64,000 nt of DNA, taken from Ophiosphaerella korrae (Eukaryota; Ascomycota; Dothideomycetes; Pleosporales; Phaeosphaeriaceae). This document shows positions 44,343 through 56,570 of the stretch, one piece after another. Within the stretch, counting starts at the first letter, position 1; each line of letters opens with the position of its first letter. A program made the translations under genes and the position numbers. The stretch lies in NCBI GenBank assembly GCA_028456385.1, contig JALNQF010000100.1, forward strand, positions 1-64,000. Reading direction: 5' to 3'. Below the pieces are notes generated by a model. That model searched no databases. It saw only the letters and a program-made list of their open reading frames with translations, and was not told the origin of the DNA.

Positions 44343-46558
44343 TGTGAATGTGGTGTAAAACAGTCTGAACGACTGAGAAGGCGCGAATGCCTGGGTGGGT
44401 GCGGGGCGAAACCCTTTGAGCTCGCTGGGCGGTGAGGTGCCAGAAGCTCCGGGTATTGAAAGGAACAGGCAATAGGAAAGGCAAAGGAAGAGGCGAGGCG
44501 CAGTTGACCTTTCGCAGTGGAGTGAGGATTGAGAGGGAAGAGTGCCCACCAGCGGAAGAGTGGACGTTATATGGAGCACCGTGTGTGTGCTATTCGAAGT
44601 GAACACCTTTGCGATTTCGAAATCCCTTCCAGATGTGGCCTAGCGCAACTTTCCATCCAAGCGCCACCGTGGTTTCTTCCCCCATCTGCCCACAATCAGC
44701 CTCAAATTCACCTATTGTCCATGCAGCGGTGTACAGGACACGTGTAGTCCGTCCCCATGCCCCAATTTTTTGTCTATCTAGCACTTTCCATCCCCGTGTC
44801 ACGGTGCGCACCCGGCTACTTGTATTATACACCTATGTCACTGCTGGAGCTCGTTAATTTTTAGGACAGGGAGCAGAGGTAGCTTGCTCGCCTACCAAGT
44901 ACAGGGCTACGCTGCCTCAGCCATGTCTCGAATAAAAAGCCCCTCCTCTGCCTATCGCCTATCGCAGCCAACCCCGCCCTAGTCGAGTCAGCCTCATATG
45001 CATCGAACAGGTGCAGGTTGGCAGCATTCCTCCAAGTGTCCTCTCCCAGACTGAAGCGCGGCAATCTTGGCCATCTTTTTCTTCGGCGCATGCTGCACCA
45101 ATGAGCAGAGCTTATCCTCAGTGACTTCTGCAACGTCTCCTGGAAATTCCAACACCGTTGACAGAGAGTGACTCCAACTTGTCCTTGACACATTGCATCA
45201 ATGCTTCAGGCAGTGCCTCACCATCTCTGCCGGAAATAGCTGCAAAGACACGCTGTTCAAACTGCACATGATGTCTGGTCGCTCAGTCGAGAATCGAGAT
45301 GCTGTCCTCTTTTCCGCGTCATGTTTTCAATCATTCTCGGATCTTTCAGTGCTTTTCTCTCTCCTGTCCGTAACCGCCACATCACACATCCCTCGTATTA
45401 TCTTTGAAGCTTATTTCACCACTACACCTCTCTCACGCACTGTTGTGCTACCACATCAGGCAGTTCCTTCGAAACCATCAATCACAGCACTAGAGGCTTA
45501 GCACTGTGAAACACTTTGTGTGGCCAGATCTGTCTATTTCAACGGTCCGAGAGACCTGAGCCAGGGTTAGAGGCATCTTGCGAACACTGCATAGCTAATC
45601 TGCTCGGCATAAGTTCTTGGTTTACTCGATTTGGGATGAATTTCGGTGGTGTTGATTCCAGCACTAAATATTGGCATTCAGGCACCGCTCGACTCGACTT
45701 TACCAAGCAATTTCGCCAATGCGCCGAACGCAAGACCAGAGCCAATGTGCCACCAACTATCTCATGTGATACGCGTTCAGTGTGTAGGACCAAGGCGAAT
45801 TAAAGTAAGTCATTAAGTTGCATACTCGTTTGGAAGTCCTGAGATCATGAGAGGAAGTTTCACTCCCATATCACGGTTGCAGTACAATTTGGAGTAGTAT
45901 CGGAACGTACACCGCCCCAAAGGACTCTAGCATCGTTTAATCAGTATGGCCCACCACTGTCAATCGCCGGAGCTCGACTCGAAATAGATTATTTGAGCAT
46001 ATCCGAATACAGTGATTTTGCGTCATGGCATCGATCACAGCACTAGGGGCTTGGGACGGCGTTGTTCGGCGCCACGGCTCACAGCAGACGGCCCTGTGCA
46101 CATTCCCCGATTCTACCCCGAGGTTCGCCACACCAGCACAAACAGCTTGCTTAGGAACTCGTAAATACAACAAGCATCAAGATGCATGCGCGTTATCATG
46201 GAGCATGATTAGCAAGGTTCAGGCCGTGAGACAGTGGTACGCAATCACTTCTTGCGCTCAGTAAGACTCTGGATGGCCAATCAGTTGCAGAATGTGATGC
46301 ATCGAGCAAATTATAGATAGTGCAGTAAGCCTCTGTACTGTACTTATCAATTTACATCTTACAAATCAAGGGCGAGTTTCGCTCAGCCAATAATGACGTG
46401 CACGTTCAAAACAGGCAAGTGGGGCTGACCTCATGAGATATTTTGGTGATAAGAGGAAGAAAGTATAAGAATGCTATAATTGCCCATTTTTTACATCCAC
46501 ATTAATTACAACTTGTAACATTTCGTCCTCCTACGTAAAACCAACGTTAATCTCAAGG
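44343..46558. other. Long intergenic region, divergent promoters
   Basis: 2.2 kb between the diverging BiP and old yellow enzyme genes. The first ~550 bp hold the BiP promoter/5' UTR. I could not identify a convincing unfolded-protein or heat-shock element. ORFs of 60-110 codons occur on both strands without family features. A ~25-bp phrase (ATCACAGCACTAGRGGCTTRG) occurs near 45479 and 46032. No RNA gene was found. Confidence 0.5.
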
Positions 46559-47882
46559 ATGGGCGCCAAGGCTGATAGCACGAATCCGCACTCGTACTAT
46601 GCACTTCCAAAGGATTCCCCAGAGGATAACGGCTTGAAAAATAAGCCTGCGCCTGGCGTATGCACTTTTCATGGATAAATCGATTAAAAATTAACTATCA
46701 TAGATTTCATACTTCACGCCTGAACAATCACCAAAAGCTGGTACTGCCATTGGAATGCTGGATGGGAGCGCGAAAATTCCAAAACTCTTCACCCCACTCA
46801 AACTTCGTGGCCTCGAATTGCAGAACCGCATTGCGCTCTCACCTCTATGCCAATACTCCGCTGAGGATGGCCACCATACAGCATGGCATCTGACCCATCT
46901 TGGCGGCATTATCCAGCGTGGGCCAGGCCTGACCATCGTAGAGGCCACAGCTGTGCAAGCGGAGGGTCGAATTACGCCAGAAGACAGCGGTCTTTGGAAG
47001 GACTCCCAGAAGGAGCCTTTGCGCAAGATTGTTGAGTTTGCCCATTCGCAGAACCAGAAGATTGGTATCCAACTCGGACATGCTGGGCGAAAAGCCAGCA
47101 CGGTCGCCCCATGGCTAAGTAAAGGAGATATTGCTGGGAAAGAATTGAATGGCTGGCCTGAAAACGTGTACGGTCCATCAGCAATCGCCTTCAACGAAAA
47201 TCATTGCCAGCCCAAGGAAATGACGATTGAGGATATCGAGAACTTCAAGACTGCCTTCAAGCAAGCCATCGAACGTGCAGTTGATGTTGGTTTTGACACT
47301 ATCGAGATTCATAATGCGCATGGATACTTACTGCACACGTTTCTTTCGCCCGCCTCCAATCATCGTACTGACAAGTATGGCGGCTCTTTTGAAAATCGCA
47401 CACGCTTGACGCTTGAAGTCGTTGACCTTGCACGTCAGACGATTCCGGCCGATATGCCTCTCATCCTTCGCATCAGCGCCACTGATTGGCTTGAAGAGGC
47501 TGGTATCGAAGGCTGGACACTGGACCAAACTGTAAAGCTCGCCGAGATTCTCGCCGACCGAGGGGTCGATCTGCTCGACGTATCATCTGCCGGCCTCCAT
47601 GAGAAGCAACATATCCATGCTGGCCCAGGATATCAAGAACCATTTGCTAAAGCCGTCAAGGATAAGGTTGGCGACAAGATGCATGTTGGTACAGTTGGCT
47701 CTATCACTAGTGGTAAGCAGGCGAACGGCTATCTTGAGGATGACAATCTGGACATTGTATTTGTCGGGCGCATGTTCCAGAAGAATCCCGGCCTTGTCTG
47801 GCAGTTTGCGGACGAACTTGGAGTAGAAGGACGCTGGGCTAATCAGATTCGATGGGGCTTCGGAGGGCGTGGCAAGAAGTAA
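46559..47882 (+). CDS. NADH:flavin oxidoreductase, old yellow enzyme (YqjM-like)
   Basis: Exons 46559-46657 and 46704-47882, separated by a 46-nt intron (GTATGC, branch TTAACT, ATAG), encode 425 residues. After a fungal N-terminal extension the barrel starts with LFTPLKLRGLELQNR. SPLCQYSAEDG carries the cysteine that tunes FMN in the YqjM subclass. HLGGI and the catalytic region IEIHNAHGYLLHTFLSP follow, then NHRTDKYGGSFENR. The VGSI, GRMFQKNP and FADELG blocks close the FMN phosphate region. OYEs reduce activated C=C bonds with NAD(P)H and FMN; physiological substrates are usually unknown. The first exon is required to reach the family's normal length. No transit or signal peptide is evident. 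Confidence 0.93.
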
Positions 47883-48544
47883 GTCGCTTGCCATATCTGC
47901 TCCCTACATATCGCTCGTGGATGATTCCATTTCCTTCTTCCACCATCTCTTGGACCATACGTTTGGTCATTGTGTACCATAATTTAGCGAGCAAAGACGA
48001 TCCTGATAGATTTTGATAGGGACGATATCATCAAGAAGAATCAATTCGCAAATGAGGGTGCATTTACAATGCACAAAGACAATTAATGTCGTACTTGGGT
48101 CTGCCTTACGCTTATCACAAATAAAATAACTTTTGATACAACAGGTATTGCACAATACTTGGGCTAGGTACGCTATTCGGCTGATGACGTTACCACTCGA
48201 TACAATATTTGAATATCTAACTCAACGAAATTGGGTTTTGCCGTTGGCGCCGTGTCCGTAGCCACTTCCTTATTGACTTAGGCTTGAACAAGCCACTTTC
48301 ACGCATTGGGGTTAGCTCAACTCTTCGTAATTGGGTATGCAACTTGTAAGACGTCATGCTATCGTCCGAACATCATCTCGCATTAGTTAGTGCTAAACAT
48401 TATCCATGCTTGTAGCCAAGCTATTCTGCGGATTATTCAAATATTCGAACCTCGATCAGTCACGGGATTATTGTACGGTCGTTCTACCACAGTCCCTTCC
48501 ATCTTCAATTTGGTACAGCATCTCTTTTAACACAAGCCCGAATC
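47883..48544. other. Intergenic
   Basis: 662 bp between tandem genes. A 16-bp phrase at 48238-48253 (TTGCCGTTGGCGCCGT) nearly recurs near 37427, perhaps a relic of an old repeat. Otherwise nothing was seen. Confidence 0.45.
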
Positions 48545-49884
48545 ATGGGCAAAGATAGTGTTATCGATCCATCCGCACGGGATAAATACCTCCTCCATGG
48601 TTTGTCGTAATCCCTATCTCAACTCCTGCGTCGCTAAACCAACTAGTGACTGCCGGTTCATCCTACAACCCGTCAACGCAAAAAGAAATCCCAGTCAATG
48701 GGCTTGATTTCACATATTTTGAGAGTGACCTAGTGACATGCTGGCTCAAAGTGCAAATAAAAGACTACCATGGCCTTCCCCACGGCTCACCGTCTTCATC
48801 ACCATACTTTGACCACGCTCTCCATACCTCCGATCGATACTCCATCGCCTTTTCATTCGTGCCAAAGAATGATCTAGCTGGCGATGATATAGTAATGGGG
48901 TTCGACTATGATCATTCTATTCGACATCAGTTACCACCAGGTTTCAAGTACGCCATGAAGATTGCCACCTCGATGCTGGATCCAGGATTGTATTCAGATC
49001 CTTACTCTGATAACCCATATCTTTATGGCCCTGCTCTATCCGGCATATTCACATTGAACATTGGCGAGCGCACGGATGAGATGTCTGCAGAACAACAACT
49101 AGCAATCTTGAAGGGGACAGACGGCGTGATTGAAGAGGGTGCTTATGGAAGTGGCCAAGCTATACGTGAGCAACACCAATTACCAGCAAAGTGGAAAAAG
49201 AGACGGAAGCACTTCCTGAATGCCGAAGCGCTTAAAAGCTTTGCATTCGAAAAGGGGCGTATGTATCATGCAGATTTCTTCAATCCGTATCTCGATTTTG
49301 CAAACTTTTCGTTGCGACTACCTGGTTTTTCCATCTCGGTTGCGAGGTATATCGATGAGAAGACGCACCATTTGCGGTTTGTGTTAAAGAATAGGCGGAC
49401 AGACGAACTGCTGTTTGTTGTGATCTTCAAGTTGTTGTTTGGAGAGGAGCTTGAAAAGACTTTAGAGGCGAGGAAAAGTGAAGCAAAAGGAGGAGGGGCA
49501 CGCGATGTTGAGAACCTACGAGACAACCCACTCTTAGTTGATGATTTGAACGCTACAATAACAGAGCCGGTAAACCTTCCGGATACCAGATCTGTATATT
49601 CAGAGAAGCAGATCTATTCCCCTAGGTTCTCGGCTCAAGAGAGTGGAAAAGAAGTCGGTAGCAATGAAAATTCGGTAATGGCGGCACCCACATCTCTTTC
49701 AAACGCCATCTACGCAGCAATCGTTAGAATGGGACTTTGGGATGACGCATCATCTTCAGACACCGATATACCAAAGCGAAGTCCATCACCCGACGCTTCA
49801 AACCGATCATTGAATGCTAAAGTTGACAATTTAGACGATACAACAATAGAAGCGTATCTACAAAGTCGGCAGAATAGTGCTTGA
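48545..49884 (+). CDS. DUF1769-family protein
   Basis: Exons 48545-48599 and 48647-49884, separated by a 47-nt intron (GTTTGT, branch GCTAAA, ACTAG), encode 430 residues. The DUF1769 hallmark lies around residues 215-275: MYHADFFNPYLDFANF, then LRLPGFSISV and LRFVLKNR. Upstream are FDHALHTSDRYSIAFSF and YGPALSGIFTLNIG. This is a fungal family of unknown function, probably soluble. The C-terminal third (about 315-430) is low-complexity and probably disordered. The 18-codon first exon is the only source of a start in a good context. The gene ends 41 bp before the convergent fumarate reductase gene, so their transcripts probably overlap. Confidence 0.85.
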
Positions 49885-49925
49885 GTGCGTAGCGAGCAAT
49901 AAAATTTGATTCTCTCAAGCAAGCC

Positions 49926-51428
49926 TCACTTGTTATCTCCATCTACTTGACTAACTTGATCACCAGCTGTTCTACCAAAGACAACGCATTCTAGCAGTGA
50001 TGAGCCACCAAGGCGATTACCACCATGTACGCCGCCCGTGATTTCACCCGCGGCCCATAATCCTTCAATCTTAGCACCATCTTGATCCAATACCTCGCTG
50101 TTCTCAGTGATGAGAACACCACCCATCGTGAAATGTACTACAGGGGTTACAACGCCCACATATATCACCGAATCCAGCTGCGGGTCTTTCAGTGTCCAGT
50201 TTGCAAATGAAGATCTGCCGAATGTGTCTACGGCCTTGCCGGAAGCAGCGTTGGAATACTGCTTGATGGACTCTAGGGCATTAGGGCCTAGATCGGAGAT
50301 AACAGCCTTCTTCATTAATCCTTTGAAGATGTAGAAATCGATATGACTTTTAGCGGCGGTGTATGTTCCCTCATCCAACACAAGATGCACAGTCCATTGT
50401 TTCGGCAAATTGGACGTTGACGGTTTTGATGTTATTGCATTTGTGACATGTTCGCGGGTGTCAAGTTCATTTACGAAGCGTTTCCCATCTGCATGCAACA
50501 ATAGCCCTCCTTCTCCTCTGAGGACTTCAGCGGCGAGAAACTTGAGCGGTGATTCTGTATTTGCTGGGTCGACGAAGCCTGTTGGATGAACTTGGACTTG
50601 GTCCATATCGATCAACTGCGCGCCGACGGCAGTTAGAAGTGGCTGCGTGCCAGGTCTAGGGTCATTTGTCGATGGGTAGCCAGAGAGATCTGGGCGATAT
50701 TGCTTCAGTAGACCTTCCGCATCGCCACCAAAACCCCCTGCTGCAAAGATAACCGGCCCGTATATCTCTTCTTTTCCGCCATCTGCGCACTCATATTCTA
50801 GGCCTGTGACGCGCTTCTCCTTCTGCAAGACTTTGGTCACAGTGCAAGAAGTCCGCAAGTCGAAAAGCGAATTCGCTTTAAGGTCTTTCAACAGCGCGCT
50901 CACAATCGCAAAGCCAGGTGGCGTTTGTCCGCTTCCTCTATGCGTCCTGGGATACGAATGCCCACCCAATTGCGCAACCTTTTCTAGATTGACACCCTTC
51001 TCTTTTACAAGCCATTCAACCGCAGCCGCGGAACTTTTGGTTACTTTTTCAATCAATTTCTCGCGATGTGCGGTCAATGTGCTCATTGAGTGTCCTGCAG
51101 ACTTAACGGTGTCGGAGTAGAATGCATTGGGCGGTTCTGTTACAGGTTGATACGTGGTCGGTGCGCCGTTGATTCCAGACGACGCTTTTATGCTATTTCC
51201 GCCGGGCTTTGGGGAATGTTCAAGCAGGATAACGGGGATCCGGTGGGAGAGGAGTTGGGACGCAGCGCTAAGGCCTGCAAGACCGGAACCTACGACTATT
51301 GCATGTCTTGTCATGTCTCCGGCTGGTGCACCCGACATTGGGTTTGGAGTGGCAAAATTGTAGAGATATGCGGCAAAGAGTACAAAAACTGACAAAACTA
51401 TAATCTCTAAAATTCGAGGGGATCGCAT
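49926..51428 (-). CDS. OSM1: FAD-dependent fumarate reductase (Osm1-like)
   Basis: A single exon of 500 residues from ATG 51428. An N-terminal hydrophobic segment (about 8-25) acts as a signal anchor or targeting peptide. The FAD dinucleotide motif VGSGLAGLSAA follows. Then come EHSPKPGGNSIKASSGING and the substrate-side blocks THRGSGQTPPGF, QVHPTGFVDP and RGEGGLLLHADGKRFVNEL. The C-terminal flavin motif is GLWAAGEITGGVHGGNRLGGSSLLEC. Yeast Osm1 and Frd1 reduce fumarate to succinate to reoxidise FADH2/NADH, and Osm1 supports ER oxidative folding under low oxygen. Placement in ER or mitochondria is not decided by the sequence. No lesion was seen. Confidence 0.93.
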   Translation of the reverse strand: MRSPRILEIIVLSVFVLFAAYLYNFATPNPMSGAPAGDMTRHAIVVGSGLAGLSAASQLLSHRIPVILLEHSPKPGGNSIKASSGINGAPTTYQPVTEPPNAFYSDTVKSAGHSMSTLTAHREKLIEKVTKSSAAAVEWLVKEKGVNLEKVAQLGGHSYPRTHRGSGQTPPGFAIVSALLKDLKANSLFDLRTSCTVTKVLQKEKRVTGLEYECADGGKEEIYGPVIFAAGGFGGDAEGLLKQYRPDLSGYPSTNDPRPGTQPLLTAVGAQLIDMDQVQVHPTGFVDPANTESPLKFLAAEVLRGEGGLLLHADGKRFVNELDTREHVTNAITSKPSTSNLPKQWTVHLVLDEGTYTAAKSHIDFYIFKGLMKKAVISDLGPNALESIKQYSNAASGKAVDTFGRSSFANWTLKDPQLDSVIYVGVVTPVVHFTMGGVLITENSEVLDQDGAKIEGLWAAGEITGGVHGGNRLGGSSLLECVVFGRTAGDQVSQVDGDNK

Positions 51429-52265
51429 TGCAGAAGACAAAAGGACGGGAATTGATTGCTTAATGTCAATTGCTATTGCGCCGTCAGCGTCCGAAGGTTG
51501 TCGTCGTCACCTGAGATCAGGCGATGCTCACGCTGTTGCGAGCATACAACTATACCTGCGCGCTGAGCATCGCACAAGGAGACCAAAGCTACTGGTACAT
51601 CTGGTGGTTTCCAACGGATGTTTTCATTCAATGCAAAATATTCCAATACACTGGGTGAGTGATATGAAAGGGCTGAAGCCGAGGAGCTGGACAGACATCG
51701 AGGCCATAGCGCCCTAACGCACGTCCATCCCGTTACTCACGTGCCGGTGAAACTCCTCCTGACACACCCTTTGTATCCATACCTCCCTCAGCGGCAACAT
51801 TACACGCATCGACAACGCGCGTTGCTGAATCGCAGAAACCGAAACCGAACCCAATACGCATGTCATCCAGTCACTAGCCGCCGGGCCGGTTAGCGTTTGC
51901 ATCTCATGACGAGATCAGCTTCCCGGAACCAAGAGCTTCCATAACACTAGAACGCTTTGTTGCAAACAAAGCGCCCATAACGGCCAAAACGAGACATGCT
52001 AGGATACACTTGCACGTAAGATATCTACGGGGATTAAGTTGCCGTTAGAGCGGAAGATTATGTTCCAGTGAGATCTTTGCGTGGCGCGGCTTCATGCGTT
52101 CCGAAATGGGCACCTCTTCTTATGTATAGCTCCTGCATGTTGAATTTACTCGCCAATTGTTACTTGTGTCGTTCATATCTTTCTTCGGCACATGACTATT
52201 TCGATATTATCTTATTGCTTTTCTGCTGGTTCGGGTTCAAGGCTATAAGTTAAAGAGAAGGAAAG
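51429..52265. other. Intergenic, divergent promoters
   Basis: 837 bp between the divergent fumarate reductase and secreted-protein genes. Short ORFs at 51463-51717 and 51714-51902 show no protein character. Confidence 0.5.
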
Positions 52266-52325
52266 ATGTTGAGCACTTGCCTCGACCTCGCGCTGCTGTG
52301 TCATCCTGTGGTTGCATTTCTCACC

Positions 52326-53325
52326 ATGTCCCGATCAAAGATGCGGACCCAGAATTCGCGGGTACAATGGCTTCTCTTCAGCTTTTTCTCAATACTAGCG
52401 TTACGGTATGCGAGCGCTTCGTACTTCACCCTACCGAGCGAGATAGTAGCAGAGACAGAGATGTGCCAGACACATGATCAGCCCAATCCGATTGCTTCGT
52501 TATATCCAAATAACGCCACGGGAACTCTGAACGGAACAGTTGCAGTCATTCCCATCTCACTGGCGCTGGCAAGGAGCATCATTCCATCACAATACCGCAT
52601 CCTGGAACACGCATATCGAGACCTTTTGCCATCTTTCCCAGAAGGAATGTACCCTGCCGTTGTCCAGGCACTTCACGATCATGAAGTCCAGGCTTTCGGA
52701 TACCAAATCTCAGACTTTACAGTAAGTACCTTGGCAATCTGCGATCAGACAAGCAACTCACCTATCTTAGCGAACCGGAATCGAATTCCCTTTTCTAGAC
52801 CTCCTTGGCGATAATAGCACATCCTTCAAATGGGCGCCCACCCTCCTAATGACCGCCGGTCACGAAATCGCGTTGAAAGGCGCAATGGACTACGGCACCA
52901 AAACATTCGCCTCCATCTTCGACCCACCATGTGACGCCTACCGCTCAGTCCCTTCTGCCAAGGACCCCCACACCACATCCTTCACCGCCAAAAGCGCAGA
53001 CTCAAACGCCGCAGCCTTCAGTGCGCTTTTCTCTCCAACGCTCGACTTCCCGTTCCCGCTCTCCTTTTTCAAAAACTTCACTAATCAACCCACATTTGCG
53101 GACGGCAAGACATGCGACAACATGATCCGGTTATTCGATACGAGCGTTACTACCGCGCCTAATGGTATCGAGACGGTGAGGGGAAATATTAGAGCGAAGA
53201 TGCTGCCGTTTGTGGACGAGCAGGAGTGGAGCGGTGCTTATGGTATTCGGTTGGCCACGGCGTTTATCGAGAATAATTACTTGCCGTGTGAGAATTTCCG
53301 TGGATATGGTGGGTGGGTGGATTGA
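52326..53325 (+). CDS. Secreted or membrane-anchored protein of unknown function
   Basis: Exons 52326-52721 and 52771-53325, separated by a 49-nt intron (GTAAGT..CTTAG), encode 316 residues. The ATG at 52326 sits in CACCATG; an upstream in-frame ATG at 52266 is possible. A hydrophobic stretch (WLLFSFFSILALRYASAS, residues about 15-32) looks like a signal peptide. The mature part has N-glycosylation sequons near its start (NNAT, NGT). It also carries EGMYPAVVQALHDHEV, IEFPFLDLLGD and ENNYLPCENFRGYGG. I remember similar proteins in other Pezizomycotina and suspect a distant acetoacetate-decarboxylase-like fold, but cannot show it. No catalytic residue is assigned. Confidence 0.65.
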
Positions 53326-53599
53326 AGGAGGTTTATGATGTGATTTATGAAGATACCCATTAATTGATAATACGGAGGATATACCCTAATACAAATTTTA
53401 CATGCAGCTTTTGTGGGAGACGATGATGTAATGATATGCTCCGTGCTGTGTTTATAACAAGGCAACATCTTGATTCACGTGACCGACATTGATGACGAGT
53501 CCATTTCAGTCGGCATATGCGTGAGGATAAAGACCAAGATGTACGACGCCCTTCCATATGTATCAATCATATTTTCTACATGATATACGCTAAGTGTCA

Positions 53600-55398
53600 T
53601 TACGGTCCAAGTAAACCCTTGACTCGTTGCACCTTGCCCAGCAAGGCGCTTTTCAATCCTCCATTGCCACTAGCCGCCGCCTCGTCAACGCCCACAAAAC
53701 GTCGCACAAGTAAATTGAAGATATTACCAAATCCTAGCGCCATGACAGTGCTCGTGAGAATGATGACATTGTATGGCATACTGAAATCAGGAGTGGGTAG
53801 TGGTAGCAATAGCGATGTAGTGCGGACGTAAACGCCCTTGTAGTCTCCAGATTGCGGCAATAAGACGCGAATCACGGCCGGTGGAGCATCAAATCCTCGG
53901 TTAGCGTCAGGGGGGTATTCGGTGTAGCGGAGAATGGCCTTCTCAAAATCATAGGTAAGTGTGATTGTAGAGCTAGGAGGAATAATCATGCGCAGCTCAA
54001 GATGGGTCCCGCGCTTCCGGTCTATGGCCGGGCGGTAGTATGTTTCTTTGATGGGGCTCTCGGAGGTACTGTCGATGCGAGCGCGCAGGGTGTGCAGATA
54101 TGGCTTCATGAACCAAGGGAGAGACTCTAGGTATACAAGCTCGACTGTGTCAGTGCCTGAGGGATTGCGGATTACTGATTGGATGCTACCGCGTTCTTGC
54201 CCGTGGCCATTGATAGACCTGGCAGCGAACAGTGGAGGATCAGGGCGCACTAAACCAGTTGTCATTTGCTGTTCTGGTAGAACAAGGTCGAAGTCTGCAC
54301 CAGTAGGCAGTTTATAGCAGCGCAGAGTATCCGAAGCCAGCTTAGACTCGACAAAATCGCCCGTTGTGTTGACGTTGACAGTGCGCTCGGGCGGGGTGTT
54401 GATACAGACCGTGTTGGCAGCGTCGCCGCTTTCTCCTGTGAGCGGACATGCTCCCTTGAGTGGTCTGCCAAACACCTCTTCTAATGTCCAGGAAGGCTCT
54501 GTGCCTTTGTTCAGAGGATAACAAGTGTCATGGTTATTGTATCCCTTTGATGGGTCGCACTCGATCTCTTCTCTTGGCAGAGGTCGTGGGATGGGGTTGT
54601 TTTGTGGGCGCTTTGAACGAGCCACATCCAGCACCATGTCGACAGTCTGCTCCATCTCTACCGAGCAACCAGTGCCCGTGCCCTCACACACGGGGCGCAC
54701 GTCTATTGCCATTGTCTGGAATGAGGCGTCAAACAGCTTGTGGCCGTCGAGTAAACTGGAGATGCCTGCCTTGGCCTTGCAAGGTAACAGCTTCAGGAAA
54801 GGAGTCAGGTTTTCTGTGCATACAACTTCATGGGGCAGGGTGCCATGGAGCAGGTGCAGATTGGACGAGCTGCCGTGGTGGCCTTCGGGGGCAAAAGACA
54901 TGATGGGTCGTATCGTCTTGGTGGCATCGATGAAGTTCATGGAGGCGCAGAAGAGGCCAGAGAGGGCATTAGTGAGGGTGAGCCAGCGCGCCGACGCTCT
55001 GTCCTGTTTAGCGTAAGAATTCCTCTGGACATATCTGAGGCATACTGATCCTCATTGTCTGCCTCTACCCACGCCCATAGCTCTACACCCGTGCCCCCTT
55101 CTCTTGCGCCGTTCCAGGGTCGCTGGCCCCAGCTGTCTGCATCCCACCTGCCCACGCTGAATCTCAGGTGGAGCTCTTTTGCGTGGGCATGTTGCAGGAT
55201 CTGCCCAAACGACCTCGGGAAGTAGCGGAAGTTCTGCTGGTCAAAGGCTGTCTGTGTCTCGTTGCTGACAAAGTCGAACGAGGCAAGAAGCGTGCCCTGG
55301 GGGAGAGGGCGAAGAAGAAGTCGCTCGTGGTAGCCGGTGCTTGCTGCTACGCTTGCTACGAAGGCATTGAGCAGAACGAAAGGCAGAGACGAAAGCAT
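53600..55398 (-). CDS. GPI16: GPI transamidase subunit Gpi16 (PIG-T)
   Basis: Exons 55398-55046 and 54998-53600, separated by a 47-nt intron (GTATGC, branch GCTAAAC, GACAG), encode 583 residues. A signal peptide (MLSSLPFVLLNAFVASVAAS) leads a large lumenal domain with YHERLLLRPLPQG, then FSVGRWDADSWGQRPW, then GGTGVELWAW. VVCTENLTPFLKLLPCKAKAG follows, whose cysteine pair region is typical of Gpi16. A C-terminal membrane segment (about 530-555) ends in a short basic tail. Gpi16 is an ER subunit of the complex that attaches GPI anchors. The second acceptor AG was chosen because only it keeps the frame. The start lies 202 bp from the divergent LUC7 start. Confidence 0.93.
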
Positions 55399-55600
55399 TT
55401 CAGCATGGCACTGCGCCCCTGCAGGAATGTGCCGTCGAGGGAACGAGGTTGGTGGTGAAGGACAGGCCATGTCATGTGATTGGCTATGGCGGCTGGGGCT
55501 TGGCATTGCCGCGGTCGCGATTTCTTTGAGCTGCCCATCAACCCTCACCCCATCCGCATCTTCGCCATAGCAGCAGTCTCGGATCAGACCAGCATTCACC
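55399..55600. promoter_or_regulatory. Bidirectional promoter of GPI16 and LUC7
   Basis: 202 bp separate the two ATGs, so both genes must share this interval. No specific element was identified. Confidence 0.6.
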
Positions 55601-56570
55601 ATGGCCGCAGCCGAGACGCGCAGGTTGCTTGGTGTGTCCCTATACATGTAGTCGCGTGCGCTCATTGCTAACATTGCCCAGAGCAGCTCATGGGCGAGCA
55701 GTCCATGTCTGGAACCGACCAGCGCGCGCCGCAGCTCAGCATCACCGACCCCAAGATCTGTCGCTCGTATCTCGTTGGAAACTGCCCCCACGACCTCTTC
55801 ACAAACACCAAGAACGAGCTGGGCCTCTGCCCCAAAGTGCACAATGAGGCACTTAGGACTGAGTACCAGGAGGCTGATGCCGACCAGAAACGCCGATGGG
55901 GCTTCGAGTTTGACTATATGAGAGACATGCAACACCACATTGACAGCTGCAACCGCAAGATTGATAGCGCCCAGCGCAGACTGGAAAAGACCCCCGAAGA
56001 GATCCGGCAGACTAATGCTCTGGTGAGTGCCTCGCGCCATCCGCCCATGCTCGCTCTCGCGCTAACCATGCACAGCTGAAAGCTATCAACGAACTCACCA
56101 AATCCATCGAGGCCGGCATGCTCGAAGTTGAGATTATGGGTGAGGAGGGCGCTGTCAACATGGCTGTCCAAGAGTTTACCAAGGTCCGCATGAAGAAGGC
56201 TGAGAAAGAAGAACGTGAGCGAGAGCTGAGAGCTTTGTCCGACACAGGAGGCCCGTCTGGCCACCAGAAGCTCCAGGTCTGCGACGTGTGTGGCGCCTAC
56301 CTCAGTCGTCTTGACAATGATCGCCGTCTAGCAGATCACTTCTACGGAAAGATGCACTTGGGCTATGCCCAGATGCGCAAGTCTTATGACACCTTACAAA
56401 AGGAACTCAAGGGCCGCGCTCCTCCGCGCGACGCGTTCCAACCGTCGGGTGACGACATGGGTCCACGTGGCGGCCAGGGAGGATGGGGAGGAGGTGGTTA
56501 CGGTGGCGGTGGCTACGGTGGCCGAGGAGGAGGAGGTCGCCGTAGCCGCGGGCGACGAGGCGGGTGGTAG
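55601..56570 (+). CDS. LUC7: U1 snRNP protein Luc7
   Basis: Exons 55601-55631, 55682-56022 and 56076-56570, with 50- and 53-nt introns, encode 288 residues. The N-terminus (RRLLEQLMGEQ) leads the first zinc finger (CRSYLVGNCPHDLF, ending in CPKVH). A coiled-coil stretch (about 75-165) follows. The second finger, QVCDVCGAYLSRLDNDRRLADHF with the H of GKMH, starts near residue 190. The tail is RGG/glycine-rich (about 250-288). Luc7 stabilises U1 snRNA pairing with 5' splice sites. The 31-nt first exon is supported by the family N-terminus. Confidence 0.95.

Noticed and set aside
45479..46050. Repeated ~25-bp phrase with ATCACAGCACTAG
   Set aside because: Two short similar phrases without extension; too short to call a repeat element.
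44590..46264. Short ORFs in the BiP/old yellow enzyme interval
   Set aside because: All are under 111 codons, lack motifs and do not splice into longer frames.
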